Below, one piece after another: positions 47,364 to 54,744 of a stretch of 64,000 nucleotides of DNA (positions are counted from its first letter, which is position 1; each line of letters begins with the position of its first letter). The DNA is taken from the NCBI RefSeq assembly GCF_033558715.1, contig NZ_CP114606.1, forward strand, positions 2,294,001 through 2,358,000, given 5' to 3'. The translations under genes and the position numbers were made by a program. The notes below the pieces were generated by a model. It did not search any database, was not told the origin of the DNA, and was given only the letters and a program-made list of their open reading frames with translations. The DNA is from Acinetobacter sp. YWS30-1 (lineage in GTDB: Bacteria; Pseudomonadota; Gammaproteobacteria; Pseudomonadales; Moraxellaceae).

Positions 47364-47500
47364 CTCCTCCCTTTAATAAAAGGAGGTTGGGAGGGATTAA
47401 ATTCGGTTTATTTAATTCTTTGTTTTTAAATTCACCCCGCCCCTTCTTTATTAAAGGAAAGGATTTATTCCCTCTCCTCTTAGGAGAGGGTTAGGGATAG
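47364..47500. repeat. Cluster of three short palindromic elements
   Basis: Three GC-rich inverted repeats lie side by side: CTCCTCCCTTTAATAAAAGGAGG with an outer GGGAGGG (47364-47397); CACCCCGCCCCTTCTTTATT followed by AAAGGAAAGG (47433-47465); and CCCTCTCCTCTTAGGAGAGGG followed by TTAGGGA (47470-47497). They are unlike the AT-rich spacer around them. They look like REP-type dispersed intergenic repeats of this group, perhaps acting as mRNA stabilisers or terminators. Confidence 0.6.
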
Positions 47501-47574
47501 GTAAATTATTTAAGACTCTTACCATTACGAAGCAATGCTGCTCACCTTTTAGAAAGGGAGGAACTCTAAAGGAA

Positions 47575-48336
47575 TTACCAATAATTCTCTACCGCAATAT
47601 TTCCTTCACCACGGCGGTTCATGGTCAGACCACGTGCTTTTAGCGCTTCTTTGGTATCTTCGACCATTTCCGGGTTTCCACAGAGCATCACGTGACTGGT
47701 TTCAGGATTAAGCTGGAGTCCTGCTGCCCGTTCAAGTTCCCCATTTTCAATCAAAATCGGTAAACGATGGTGAAGTGCTGCTTCAGGATCACGGGTAATG
47801 ATTGGAATAAATTTAAAGCCAGTATAACCTTCGCCAAAGCTCTCGGCAATTTCCTGAATACGGTCGGCATAAGCCAGTTCGTCTTGCGTACGGACGCTAT
47901 AAACCAGGTTAATATGTTTATATTTATTCCAGGTTTCAAAGTCTTGCAGCATGGATAAAAATGGTGCCAGACCTGTACCTGTGCCAAGCAGCCATAAATC
48001 TTGTGGTAATGGCAATTGATAACGTGCCAAAGTCAGATAGCCATAGGGAATTTTGTCTAAGTAGAGTTCGTCACCTACTTTAAGATGTTGTAAATTCGAA
48101 GTAAATTTCCCTTCCGGAACCACAATCGAAAAAAATTCCAGCGTTTCATCAAATGGTGATGACACGACTGAATATGCCCGAACGACCAGTTCATCCCCCA
48201 CTTTCAAGCCAATACGCGCAAACTGTCCTGCCGTAAACTTGAAATGTGCAGGTCTGGTCATGGTGAAACTAAACAGCGTATTGGTCCAACGGTGTACAGA
48301 TAAAACCTTTTCTAAGCTAAATTTTTCAATAGACAT
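47575..48336 (-). CDS. fpr: Ferredoxin/flavodoxin-NADP reductase
   Basis: 253 residues. FAD-binding motif RAYSVVSSP with PGQFARIGLKV-type FTAGQFARIGL upstream, NADP-binding region LLGTGTGLAPFLSML, and LVYSVRTQDELAY, ending in the C-terminal stretch GNIAVENYW with the aromatic stack residue near the end. It transfers electrons between NADPH and ferredoxin or flavodoxin, helping against oxidative stress and in Fe-S or biotin chemistry. Divergent from a LysR-type gene 85 bases away, as in Pseudomonas where such a regulator (FinR) controls fpr. Confidence 0.94.
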   Translation of the reverse strand: MSIEKFSLEKVLSVHRWTNTLFSFTMTRPAHFKFTAGQFARIGLKVGDELVVRAYSVVSSPFDETLEFFSIVVPEGKFTSNLQHLKVGDELYLDKIPYGYLTLARYQLPLPQDLWLLGTGTGLAPFLSMLQDFETWNKYKHINLVYSVRTQDELAYADRIQEIAESFGEGYTGFKFIPIITRDPEAALHHRLPILIENGELERAAGLQLNPETSHVMLCGNPEMVEDTKEALKARGLTMNRRGEGNIAVENYW

Positions 48337-48421
48337 GATTCAAACGTGGCATCAAAGACTATGCTCATGGTAGCATGACAGCATAATTTATTAATATTTT
48401 TTAAATGTTAAGGCTCTATTC

Positions 48422-49300
48422 ATGCGCATGACTTTACGCCAGTTGGCTGTTTTTGTAGCAGTTGCTCAAGAAGGCACCGTCACCAAAGCCAGTGATGCAG
48501 TCAAACTCACCCAAAGTGCGGCGAGTATGGCTTTAGCAGATTTAGAAGATGGTCTTGGCGCGCCTTTATTCGACCGTCTTGGTAAGCGTTTACAGCTCAA
48601 TGACTTAGGTCGTTTTCTTCTCCCGCAAGCTCTTGAAATTCTTGGCCGCTGTGAAGCTTTCGAGCAGGCAGCCAAAGGTGAACTGCAAAGCATTGACCTT
48701 CGTCTCGGTGCAACGCTGACCATTTCCGACTATCTGATGCCAGACCTGATGGCGGATTTCCTGAAAATCCAGCCACAGGCTCACTTGCAACTTCAAGTCG
48801 GCAATACCCGTCAAATGATCGAAGCTGTAAATCAGTTCCAGCTAGATTTGGCCCTGATTGAAGGTTCTTGTCATTTACCGCAGCTGCAATGTATTCATTG
48901 GCGCGATGATGAACTGGCAGTATGCTGTGCGCCGGATCATCCTCTGGCTCAGCTAAACCGTCCGCTTACTGCTGAAGATTTTAAATCGGTTGAATGGATT
49001 TTACGTGAAGAAGGTTCAGGGACTCGTGAAGTCTTTGATAATGCCATTCTAAAAGATGTGCCTGATGCCAATATCCGTCTGACGCTAGGTCATAATGAAG
49101 CAATTCTGAAGATTGTGGCAGGTGGTTTAGGGATGTCCTGTATTTCCAAGCTGGCAATTGAACCTTTACAGGAAAAAGGCCAACTGGTGATTCTGGATAC
49201 TCCATTCTGGTCACTCACCCGTCCTTTATTTATGCTGGTACACCGCCAGAAATATCAAGGCCCCGGTCTTAAAGCTTTTATGAAATTCTGTGAAGCTTAA
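48422..49300 (+). CDS. LysR-type regulator divergent from fpr (FinR-like by position)
   Basis: 292 residues. N-terminal winged helix-turn-helix with LRQLAVFVAVAQEGTVTKASDAVKLTQSAASMALADLE and LFDRLGKRLQLNDLGR, then a LysR substrate-binding domain (about 90-292) with LRLGATLTISDYLMPDLM. The pair fpr/LysR on opposite strands with a shared 85-base promoter region matches the Pseudomonas fpr-finR arrangement, so it likely activates fpr under redox stress. This is inference. CysB-type alternatives are less likely from the short length. Start 48422 or 48428. Confidence 0.88.
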   Translation: MRMTLRQLAVFVAVAQEGTVTKASDAVKLTQSAASMALADLEDGLGAPLFDRLGKRLQLNDLGRFLLPQALEILGRCEAFEQAAKGELQSIDLRLGATLTISDYLMPDLMADFLKIQPQAHLQLQVGNTRQMIEAVNQFQLDLALIEGSCHLPQLQCIHWRDDELAVCCAPDHPLAQLNRPLTAEDFKSVEWILREEGSGTREVFDNAILKDVPDANIRLTLGHNEAILKIVAGGLGMSCISKLAIEPLQEKGQLVILDTPFWSLTRPLFMLVHRQKYQGPGLKAFMKFCEA

Positions 49301-49314
49301 AATTTTGTTGAAAT

Positions 49315-49340
49315 AAAAAAGCGCCTAAGGGCGCTTTTTT
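49315..49340. terminator. Bidirectional terminator between the LysR gene and the CSD-Excalibur gene
   Basis: AAAAAAGCGCC (49315-49325) and GGCGCTTTTTT (49330-49340) with a four-base loop. Confidence 0.9.
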
Positions 49341-49341
49341 A

Positions 49342-50073
49342 TTACCTGAATAAATGTCTCTTACTAATTTCTTCCTTAAACTGTCTTTCACATGGAACAC
49401 CGTCATGATTTCCATCCATCTGAGTACCCGGGCAATTTCGCAAAAAGAATACCGCTTCATCATAAGAGCGCATCTGGCTACAATGGGTTCTACCATCACA
49501 TTGATAAGGTGAAGACACTGAAGTGGATGAGGCAGTACTTCTAATAGGAGTATTTGTGGATACCTCTAAATTCTTCCTTCCTTGTTCACTTAGGCCTTGT
49601 TCAGGTAAGTTACCTAAAGCAGCACGTTGTTCTGAAACAAGCCTTTTTTGTTCTTGCATTAAATGCTCAAGTTGCTGTTGCTTTTGTATTTTATAGTTTT
49701 GGTATTTTCCATAAACCAATACAGCAAGTATCACGATAATGATTAAACCAATGCCTGTAATCAATTTTGATAAAACTGAATTTTTAGGCTGACGATAAGG
49801 TACTGCTCTTTCGATCTGAAGATCATTATGTTGACTAACAATTTTTGAAGGTGTCTTTTGATATGAGATATCTAAACGAACAATATGATCTGCTTTAAAC
49901 TTGCCTGCATCCTGTACTTTGAGAAACTTTAAACTTTCTCCAACTTTTGGTGGCACGTTCTTATTTGGGAAGTCTTTAATATGGAAGAATAAATCTTTTG
50001 ACTCACCAGCTATCTCAATAAAACCAAAACCTCGTTCTTCATTATAGGTCTTGATCTTCCCCTCTAAAAACAT
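49342..50073 (-). CDS. Membrane-anchored cold-shock-domain protein with Excalibur domain
   Basis: 243 residues in three parts. 1: a cold-shock domain (1-70) with intact RNP motifs GFGFI (15-19) and LFFHI (28-32). 2: a membrane helix (about 104-122, ITGIGLIIIVILAVLV) and a Gln/Lys-rich coiled coil (125-150). 3: after a Ser/Thr linker, a C-terminal Excalibur domain (190-230), with cysteines and the calcium-loop-like DGNHDGVPCE. The N-terminal domain would face the cytoplasm and bind nucleic acid, and the Excalibur part would lie outside. Its function is unknown. Three CSD genes sit in this stretch. Confidence 0.85.
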   Translation of the reverse strand: MFLEGKIKTYNEERGFGFIEIAGESKDLFFHIKDFPNKNVPPKVGESLKFLKVQDAGKFKADHIVRLDISYQKTPSKIVSQHNDLQIERAVPYRQPKNSVLSKLITGIGLIIIVILAVLVYGKYQNYKIQKQQQLEHLMQEQKRLVSEQRAALGNLPEQGLSEQGRKNLEVSTNTPIRSTASSTSVSSPYQCDGRTHCSQMRSYDEAVFFLRNCPGTQMDGNHDGVPCERQFKEEISKRHLFR

Positions 50074-50136
50074 AATTCACTCTACTGTTTGATATTTTTA
50101 ATTATTGTATTCAAAAAGCGTTTTAAATTCTAAAAT

Positions 50137-50166
50137 AAAAAAAGCACCATAAGATGCTTTTTTTAT
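50137..50166 (-). terminator. Terminator of the 50208 gene
   Basis: AAAAAAAGCA (50137-50146) and TGCTTTTTTT (50155-50164) with an eight-base loop. Confidence 0.8.
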
Positions 50167-50207
50167 TTGAAGGATGAGACAAATATCTTAATAAATGAGA
50201 ACCTAAC

Positions 50208-50573
50208 TTAAATTTCTCCAAAAATTATAAATCCAATCGCTGTTACCAGAATCAACCAGAGTGTGGGACTAAAGAAAATAGTATTGCGTGCCGGATTGAC
50301 TATTGCAGAAGTAGAAGCTAGAGATGGTAATACAACTACTTCAGAAACGAACTCTTCCTGATGCTTGATATCCAGACGTACCATATTCTCCAGCTGAATC
50401 GTATTTTGCTCTTCAATTATTCTAAATTTAAGTCGTTCTCCGACTTGAGGCGCGATTTCAGGTGAAGGTAGTTGATCTAACTGAAAATTAAGCTCCTGTG
50501 CATTATTTTTTAGTTCAATACTCCCAGTCCCACGTACAGCATCATAGGTTTTAATTCTTCCATCTGTAAACAT
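50208..50573 (-). CDS. Degenerate cold-shock-domain protein with C-terminal membrane anchor
   Basis: 121 residues from ATG 50573 (MFTDGRIKTYDAVRG), which has AGGGAC upstream. Clear paralogue of the gene at 49342 (shared MF-x-x-G-x-IKTY, P-x-V-G-E-x-LKF and VRLDI), but the RNP residues are lost: RGTGSI replaces RGFGFI and LNFQL replaces LFFHI. One C-terminal membrane helix (about 100-118). It therefore should have lost most single-strand nucleic-acid binding but kept the fold and the anchor. Its upstream region now abuts the insertion sequence. Confidence 0.75.
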   Translation of the reverse strand: MFTDGRIKTYDAVRGTGSIELKNNAQELNFQLDQLPSPEIAPQVGERLKFRIIEEQNTIQLENMVRLDIKHQEEFVSEVVVLPSLASTSAIVNPARNTIFFSPTLWLILVTAIGFIIFGEI

Positions 50574-50741
50574 GATATGTGTCCCTAGATCATTCAACAG
50601 ATGCGTAGTTTATATGGAAGGGATTAAAGGATATTGTTGAGCTTTGGTGGGTATTTTATTGTTTTCGCAACATTTTATAAGGTTCTGATTACACAAGATT
50701 CCTACAACTTACGTAAACTCATAACTCAAATAAAAAAGAGG

Positions 50742-50751
50742 CTCTAGAGCC
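50742..50751. repeat. Left copy of 10-bp target-site duplication
   Basis: CTCTAGAGCC, identical to 52021-52030, immediately outside the left inverted repeat of the insertion sequence. Confidence 0.8.
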
Positions 50752-50782
50752 CACTGCTGCCCCATAGTTTGCTTTAAATAAA

Positions 50783-50850
50783 AAAACCTGAGTCCTAACA
50801 GTTAAAATATGAGTGCAAACAAACACTTTAACGACCAGGATTCAGGTTTT
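50783..50850 (+). promoter_or_regulatory. Start-codon hairpin of the transposase gene
   Basis: A 24-base inverted repeat (50783-50806 and 50827-50850), 19 of 24 positions pairing, surrounds a 20-base loop that holds the GTG start (50813). Arms begin AAAACCTGA and end TCAGGTTTT. In any transcript entering from outside, the start would sit in the loop between long arms, as in the readthrough-protection hairpins of IS10 and IS50. Confidence 0.65.
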
Positions 50851-52000
50851 GTCACATCAGAATACCGTATTTCATGAGCTAATTAAACCTGTTGTGCGAC
50901 AGGATTTTGAACAACTTGCTAAAGTACACCATGTTGGACAGAAATTTAGAGCGGCTTCCCGGTGGGATCAGTTTATTGCCATATTGATGTCTCAATTCTC
51001 TTGTAGGCAAAGTCTGAGAGATATTCAATCCAATTTGGAGTGCCAACAGGAAAAGCTAAGTCATCTCGGAGCAAAGTCTATTCCCCGAAGCACGCTGGCA
51101 CGAATCAATGAGCAGCAGCCTGCTGCCTTGTATCAACAGCTATTTTACAAGTTGCTTAAATACTATGACCACTCAAAAGTCGCTCATAAATTTCGCTTTA
51201 AGAATCCCTTGTATTCCTTGGATGCCAGTCATATTGACCTGTCGCTTTCCTTATGTGAATGGGCCAAAGTTCACGACTCAAAAGCCAGCATGAAACTCAG
51301 TATAGGATTGAATCACAGCAATGATATTCCTGAGTTTGTTGCAGTTGAAAATGGCAAAGAAAATGACATGGTACAAGGCCGCAAATTCCAGTTTCCTGCT
51401 GGCAGCATTGTAGTTTTTGATAAAGGCTATGTCGATTACCAATGGTATGCAAATCTGACTGCTCAAAACATTGGATTTGTCACACGTTTTAGGCCTAAAT
51501 CTGTGTATCAGGTGATCCAGCAACATCCAGTGCTTGAATCCAAAGGTATTCTAAAAGATGAAACCATTCAGCTGAATAGCGCACATGCCCTAAAAAGAAA
51601 AGCCCCAGTGTTAAGAAGAATTGAATATAGAGATCAGCAAAGTGGCAAGCACTTTAGCTTTCTCAGCAATAACTTTCATTTAGCCGCCTCCACCATTGCG
51701 GCGATTTATAAAGATCGTTGGAAAGTTGAGCTGTTCTTTAAGGCGATTAAGCAGAATCTCAAATTAAAAGCGTTTCTAGGCCGCAGCAGGAACGCAATTC
51801 AGACACAAATCTGGATTGCGATGATCGCCTATTTATTGGTGAGTTTCGCTCAACATTTAGGAAAAACAGGTTGGACAGTTCAACGTTTACTCAGAATAAT
51901 TCAAGTGAATTTGTTTGAAAGAAGAACTTTAAAAGCTTTATTTTCACCCGATAAAATACCCATAAAACAAGAGGAAGCTCATTTGAGCTTCCTCTTGTGA
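50813..52000 (+). CDS. IS4-family transposase
   Basis: 395 residues from GTG 50813. DDE catalytic residues: Asp137 in YSLDASHIDL, Asp203 in VVFDKGYVDYQ, and Glu306 in the IS4 signature Y-x2-R-x3-E-x6-K (Tyr299, Arg302, Glu306, Lys313; YKDRWKVELFFKAIK). It cuts and joins DNA ends to move the element. Full length with no frameshift. The start codon lies in the loop of a hairpin and the last codons overlap a second one. An ATG at 50809 is out of frame. Confidence 0.95.
   Translation: MQTNTLTTRIQVLSHQNTVFHELIKPVVRQDFEQLAKVHHVGQKFRAASRWDQFIAILMSQFSCRQSLRDIQSNLECQQEKLSHLGAKSIPRSTLARINEQQPAALYQQLFYKLLKYYDHSKVAHKFRFKNPLYSLDASHIDLSLSLCEWAKVHDSKASMKLSIGLNHSNDIPEFVAVENGKENDMVQGRKFQFPAGSIVVFDKGYVDYQWYANLTAQNIGFVTRFRPKSVYQVIQQHPVLESKGILKDETIQLNSAHALKRKAPVLRRIEYRDQQSGKHFSFLSNNFHLAASTIAAIYKDRWKVELFFKAIKQNLKLKAFLGRSRNAIQTQIWIAMIAYLLVSFAQHLGKTGWTVQRLLRIIQVNLFERRTLKALFSPDKIPIKQEEAHLSFLL
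51968..51997 (-). terminator. Hairpin at the 3' end of the transposase gene, minus-strand terminator
   Basis: Perfect 13-bp stem CAAGAGGAAGCTC / GAGCTTCCTCTTG with a four-base loop. On the minus strand it runs into TTTTAT, so it can stop transcripts entering the element from its right end. It overlaps the last transposase codons. Confidence 0.75.
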
Positions 52001-52020
52001 AAAATTGTGGGACAGCAATG

Positions 52021-52030
52021 CTCTAGAGCC
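52021..52030. repeat. Right copy of 10-bp target-site duplication
   Basis: CTCTAGAGCC, identical to 50742-50751. Confidence 0.8.
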
Positions 52031-52058
52031 TCCTTTTGTATCTTTTTCCAAGCAAAAA

Positions 52059-52352
52059 TTAACGCTTTAAATTCGACAATAGGGCTGAAGTAATCGAAGT
52101 ATTGACTGCTACCGCTTTGGCTTTCTTAGCTTTCTTCGATTTATCTTCTACACGTTCAATTTTAATGGCTTTATAGCGATCACCATTTTGAATTACATTG
52201 AATTTTACTCGGTCATTGCGCTTCGGCTCACCTGAATCGGCGGCGAAATCCGAGATATGAAAAAATACCTCACCTTCAGGTGAAGAAATAAAACCAAATC
52301 CTTTTTCTGGATTGTACTGTTTTACTTTTCCTTGGTATTGCTCGGAAGTCAT
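52059..52352 (-). CDS. Cold-shock-domain protein, soluble
   Basis: 97 residues. Cold-shock domain with RNP1 KGFGFI and RNP2 VFFHI intact (residues 17-33), then a Lys/Ala-rich tail (DKSKKAKKAKAVAV). No membrane segment. It binds single-stranded nucleic acid, probably RNA. Its terminator was split by the insertion sequence just downstream; the hairpin in the element's right end may replace it. Related to the two membrane-anchored CSD genes nearby but closer to a standard CspA fold with tail. Confidence 0.87.
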   Translation of the reverse strand: MTSEQYQGKVKQYNPEKGFGFISSPEGEVFFHISDFAADSGEPKRNDRVKFNVIQNGDRYKAIKIERVEDKSKKAKKAKAVAVNTSITSALLSNLKR

Positions 52353-52392
52353 AAACGTCCCCTTCTCTGTATCTGTCAGTATTCAGTATATA

Positions 52393-52417
52393 AAAAAGAG
52401 GCTGTAAAAGCCCCTTT
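52393..52417 (-). terminator. Terminator of upp
   Basis: AAAAGaGGCT / AGCCcCTTTT arms with one mismatch, followed on the minus strand by TTTTTT. 20 bases past the upp stop. Confidence 0.8.
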
Positions 52418-52437
52418 TCTGTTCACTTTCAAAAATA

Positions 52438-53073
52438 TTAGTCTTTTTGAACTGAACCAAAAATCTTGTCACCCGCATCGCCCAAACCTGGAACGATGTA
52501 ACCATTTTCATTCAAGCCATGGTCAATCGCCGCAGTGAAAATCACCACATCTGGATGAGCTTCTTCAACACGTTTAATGCCTTCAGGGGCTGCGACCAAT
52601 ACCATCACACGAATATCTTTACAGCCGCTGGCTTTCAATACGTCAATCGCAGCAACCAGAGAAGAACCAGTCGCCAGCATTGGATCAATGATCATCGCAA
52701 GACGGTTTTGTACGTCTGGAACCAGTTTTTTATAGTAAGTACGTGCCTGTAGGGTTTCTTCATCACGTTCCAGACCCAGTACAGAGACTTTGGCACTTGG
52801 AATCAGATTCAGGAAACCATCCAGCATACCAATGCCCGCACGTAGAATTGGCACAACAGTAATTTTCTTACCTGCAATACGGTCTACAGTTACCGGTCCG
52901 TTCCAGCCGTCAATCTCATGCTCAACGACAGGAAGATCCTTGGTCGCTTCATAAGTCAAAAGCATAGTCACTTCCTGAGCTAGCTCACGGAAGTTCTTGG
53001 TACTAATGTCAGCACGACGCAGTAAACCGAGTTTATGTCGAATTAATGGATGACGGATTTCATGGATTGCCAC
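52438..53073 (-). CDS. upp: Uracil phosphoribosyltransferase
   Basis: 211 residues, the usual Upp length. Converts uracil plus PRPP to UMP in pyrimidine salvage. Start is a GTG (53073) with AGGTG nine bases ahead; [19 protein letters not shown] is the typical N-terminus. PRPP loop [17 protein letters not shown] and the C-terminal uracil-binding [17 protein letters not shown] are clear. Downstream of nuoN on the same strand, but separated by a terminator and a 123-base gap, so probably its own transcript. Confidence 0.97.
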   Translation of the reverse strand: MAIHEIRHPLIRHKLGLLRRADISTKNFRELAQEVTMLLTYEATKDLPVVEHEIDGWNGPVTVDRIAGKKITVVPILRAGIGMLDGFLNLIPSAKVSVLGLERDEETLQARTYYKKLVPDVQNRLAMIIDPMLATGSSLVAAIDVLKASGCKDIRVMVLVAAPEGIKRVEEAHPDVVIFTAAIDHGLNENGYIVPGLGDAGDKIFGSVQKD

Positions 53074-53141
53074 GGGAGAACACCTAGAAGGTTAAAGATA
53101 AATTTCCGCTATTATAAAGACTTTTCCGGATTTGTTTAACT

Positions 53142-53171
53142 AAAAAAGCCCCCAATCGTGGAGGCTTTTTT
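53142..53171 (-). terminator. Terminator of the nuo operon
   Basis: AAAAAAGCC-C-CCA and TGG-A-GGCTTTTTT with a C/A mismatch and a four-base loop, T run on both sides; 25 bases beyond the nuoN stop. Confidence 0.85.
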
Positions 53172-53196
53172 GTAATAACTTCAAACTTGCGCTGAA

Positions 53197-54741
53197 TTAG
53201 TTAAAACCACTTTGAACCAAAGTGAAAATAAACTGTTGTAATTCAGGCGACATTGCGAAGAATGCATAGCGAGACAGCGCAATGATCGGATCTGGATAAA
53301 CACCGATTACCAGTACCAGTAATGCGACAAGCAATACCATGATACCGCCGACTTTTTGTCCCCAGTGATTTACAGCATCAAGACGTGGTGTTTCTGGTGG
53401 AGTCATATACATGACAACCATCACACGCAGGTAGTAGTACAGACCAATACCTGAACCCAGGATGACCATCGCAGCAAGGAACCAAGACTCACCTGCTACC
53501 GCAGTTTTCACTACCAGGAACTTACCGATGAAGCCCGCTGTTAATGGAATACCTGCTAGAGACAGCATCATCACAGTTAATACAGCAGTCAATACTGGAC
53601 GGCGCCAGAACAGACCGCGGTACTCCGCCAGGCTACCTGCTTCATCTGTATTGTTATACGGACTAGACATCAGCGTTACCACACCGAAAGCACCAATCGT
53701 AGTCAATACATACGTGATGATATAGACGTTTACACTTTCAAAAGTCGCGAAACCTTGAACCTGTAAAAAGTCAGTATTACGTGCAGATACGATCGCAACC
53801 AGTACATAACCGAAGTGAGCAATTGAAGAGTATGCCAAGATACGTTTCAAGTTCACCTGTTTCACTGCAAGCAAATTACCTACAATGATGGAAAGTACTG
53901 CAATCACGCTGATGATAGTTACGAAGCTATCTGACAGGATTAAGCCAGAAGACAATACATAACGTACGAACAGACCCAGCATTGCCACTTTAGACACAGT
54001 TGCAAGGAAAGTTGCAACTGGTGCTGGAGCACCTGCGTATACGTCTGGTGTCCATTTGTGGAATGGAGCCAGTGACAGTTTAAAGCCCACAGCGAATACG
54101 ATCAGTGCCAGACCAATTACTACAGCAGGTTGACTAAATGCAGTTAACAGTTTGCCTGGTTCAGCGACAAAGCTTAGAGAACCTGTATATGCATAAACAT
54201 ATGCCATACCCATCAACAACATTGCAGATGCAGTTGCTGAAAGCACCAGATATTTCACACCTGCTTCAAGCGATTGAGAACGCTGATGTGTATACGCCAA
54301 TAAGCCGTATACAGGGATCGACATGAGCTCAAGGCTAATGAAGAAAGATGCATAGTGAGAACTTGCCACCATCAGCATCGCACCGGCAACGGAGGTCAGC
54401 ATCAGGATGTATAGTTCTTCACGGTTATCTTTATAGGTTTCAATATAAGCATGTGACAAGGTACTGCACGCCAGTGCAGCCACAATAATCACAAACTGAT
54501 ACAGCATCGTAAACGGATCTACGAGGAACAGATTCATTACATTGGCAGGTGCAAATTGACCCGCTAACAGAACGAACAGAATGTACAACGCCGCCAGGTT
54601 TAGACCAATGACTGTCGTAGTCGCAACTAAGTTATGGTTACGCTTAATTGCAGTAAGCAACATCACGACGATCGCAGTCAATGACACGATCATCACAGGT
54701 GCTAGAGGCATAAGCTCAGAAAAAGACATTGTGAAGTTCAT
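53197..54741 (-). CDS. nuoN: NADH-quinone oxidoreductase subunit N
   Basis: 514 residues, about 14 membrane helices. Antiporter-like proton-pumping subunit of complex I, homologous to NuoL and NuoM. Conserved Glu in FISLELMSIPVYGLLA and Lys/His-rich helices (LSLAPFHKWTPDVYAGAP) mark the proton channel. Start MNFTMSFSEL; a second ATG four codons on is possible. Last gene of the operon, three bases after nuoM. Confidence 0.97.
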   Translation of the reverse strand: MNFTMSFSELMPLAPVMIVSLTAIVVMLLTAIKRNHNLVATTTVIGLNLAALYILFVLLAGQFAPANVMNLFLVDPFTMLYQFVIIVAALACSTLSHAYIETYKDNREELYILMLTSVAGAMLMVASSHYASFFISLELMSIPVYGLLAYTHQRSQSLEAGVKYLVLSATASAMLLMGMAYVYAYTGSLSFVAEPGKLLTAFSQPAVVIGLALIVFAVGFKLSLAPFHKWTPDVYAGAPAPVATFLATVSKVAMLGLFVRYVLSSGLILSDSFVTIISVIAVLSIIVGNLLAVKQVNLKRILAYSSIAHFGYVLVAIVSARNTDFLQVQGFATFESVNVYIITYVLTTIGAFGVVTLMSSPYNNTDEAGSLAEYRGLFWRRPVLTAVLTVMMLSLAGIPLTAGFIGKFLVVKTAVAGESWFLAAMVILGSGIGLYYYLRVMVVMYMTPPETPRLDAVNHWGQKVGGIMVLLVALLVLVIGVYPDPIIALSRYAFFAMSPELQQFIFTLVQSGFN

Positions 54742-54744
54742 GGC

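Larger units (their letters stand above)
50752..52020 (+). mobile_element. Complete IS4-family insertion sequence, 1,269 bp
   Basis: Left end CACTGCTGCCCCATAGTTT and right end (inverted) CATTGCTGTCCCACAATTT match at 15 of 19 positions. A perfect 10-bp direct repeat, CTCTAGAGCC, flanks it. One full-length transposase with an intact catalytic triad lies inside, and stem-loops lie at both ends of that gene. The element inserted into the symmetrical core of a rho-independent terminator: joining the flanks restores AAAAAAGAGGCTCTAGAGCC followed by TCCTTTT. It looks intact and possibly active. The ISPepr1-like subgroup is likely but not verified. Confidence 0.92.

Noticed and set aside
47364..47500. 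Possible CRISPR-like array
   Set aside because: The three hairpins differ from each other in sequence and spacing; no repeated unit with regular spacers and no cas gene is present.
50809..50811. ATG just upstream of the transposase start
   Set aside because: It is out of frame with the transposase and opens only a short frame.
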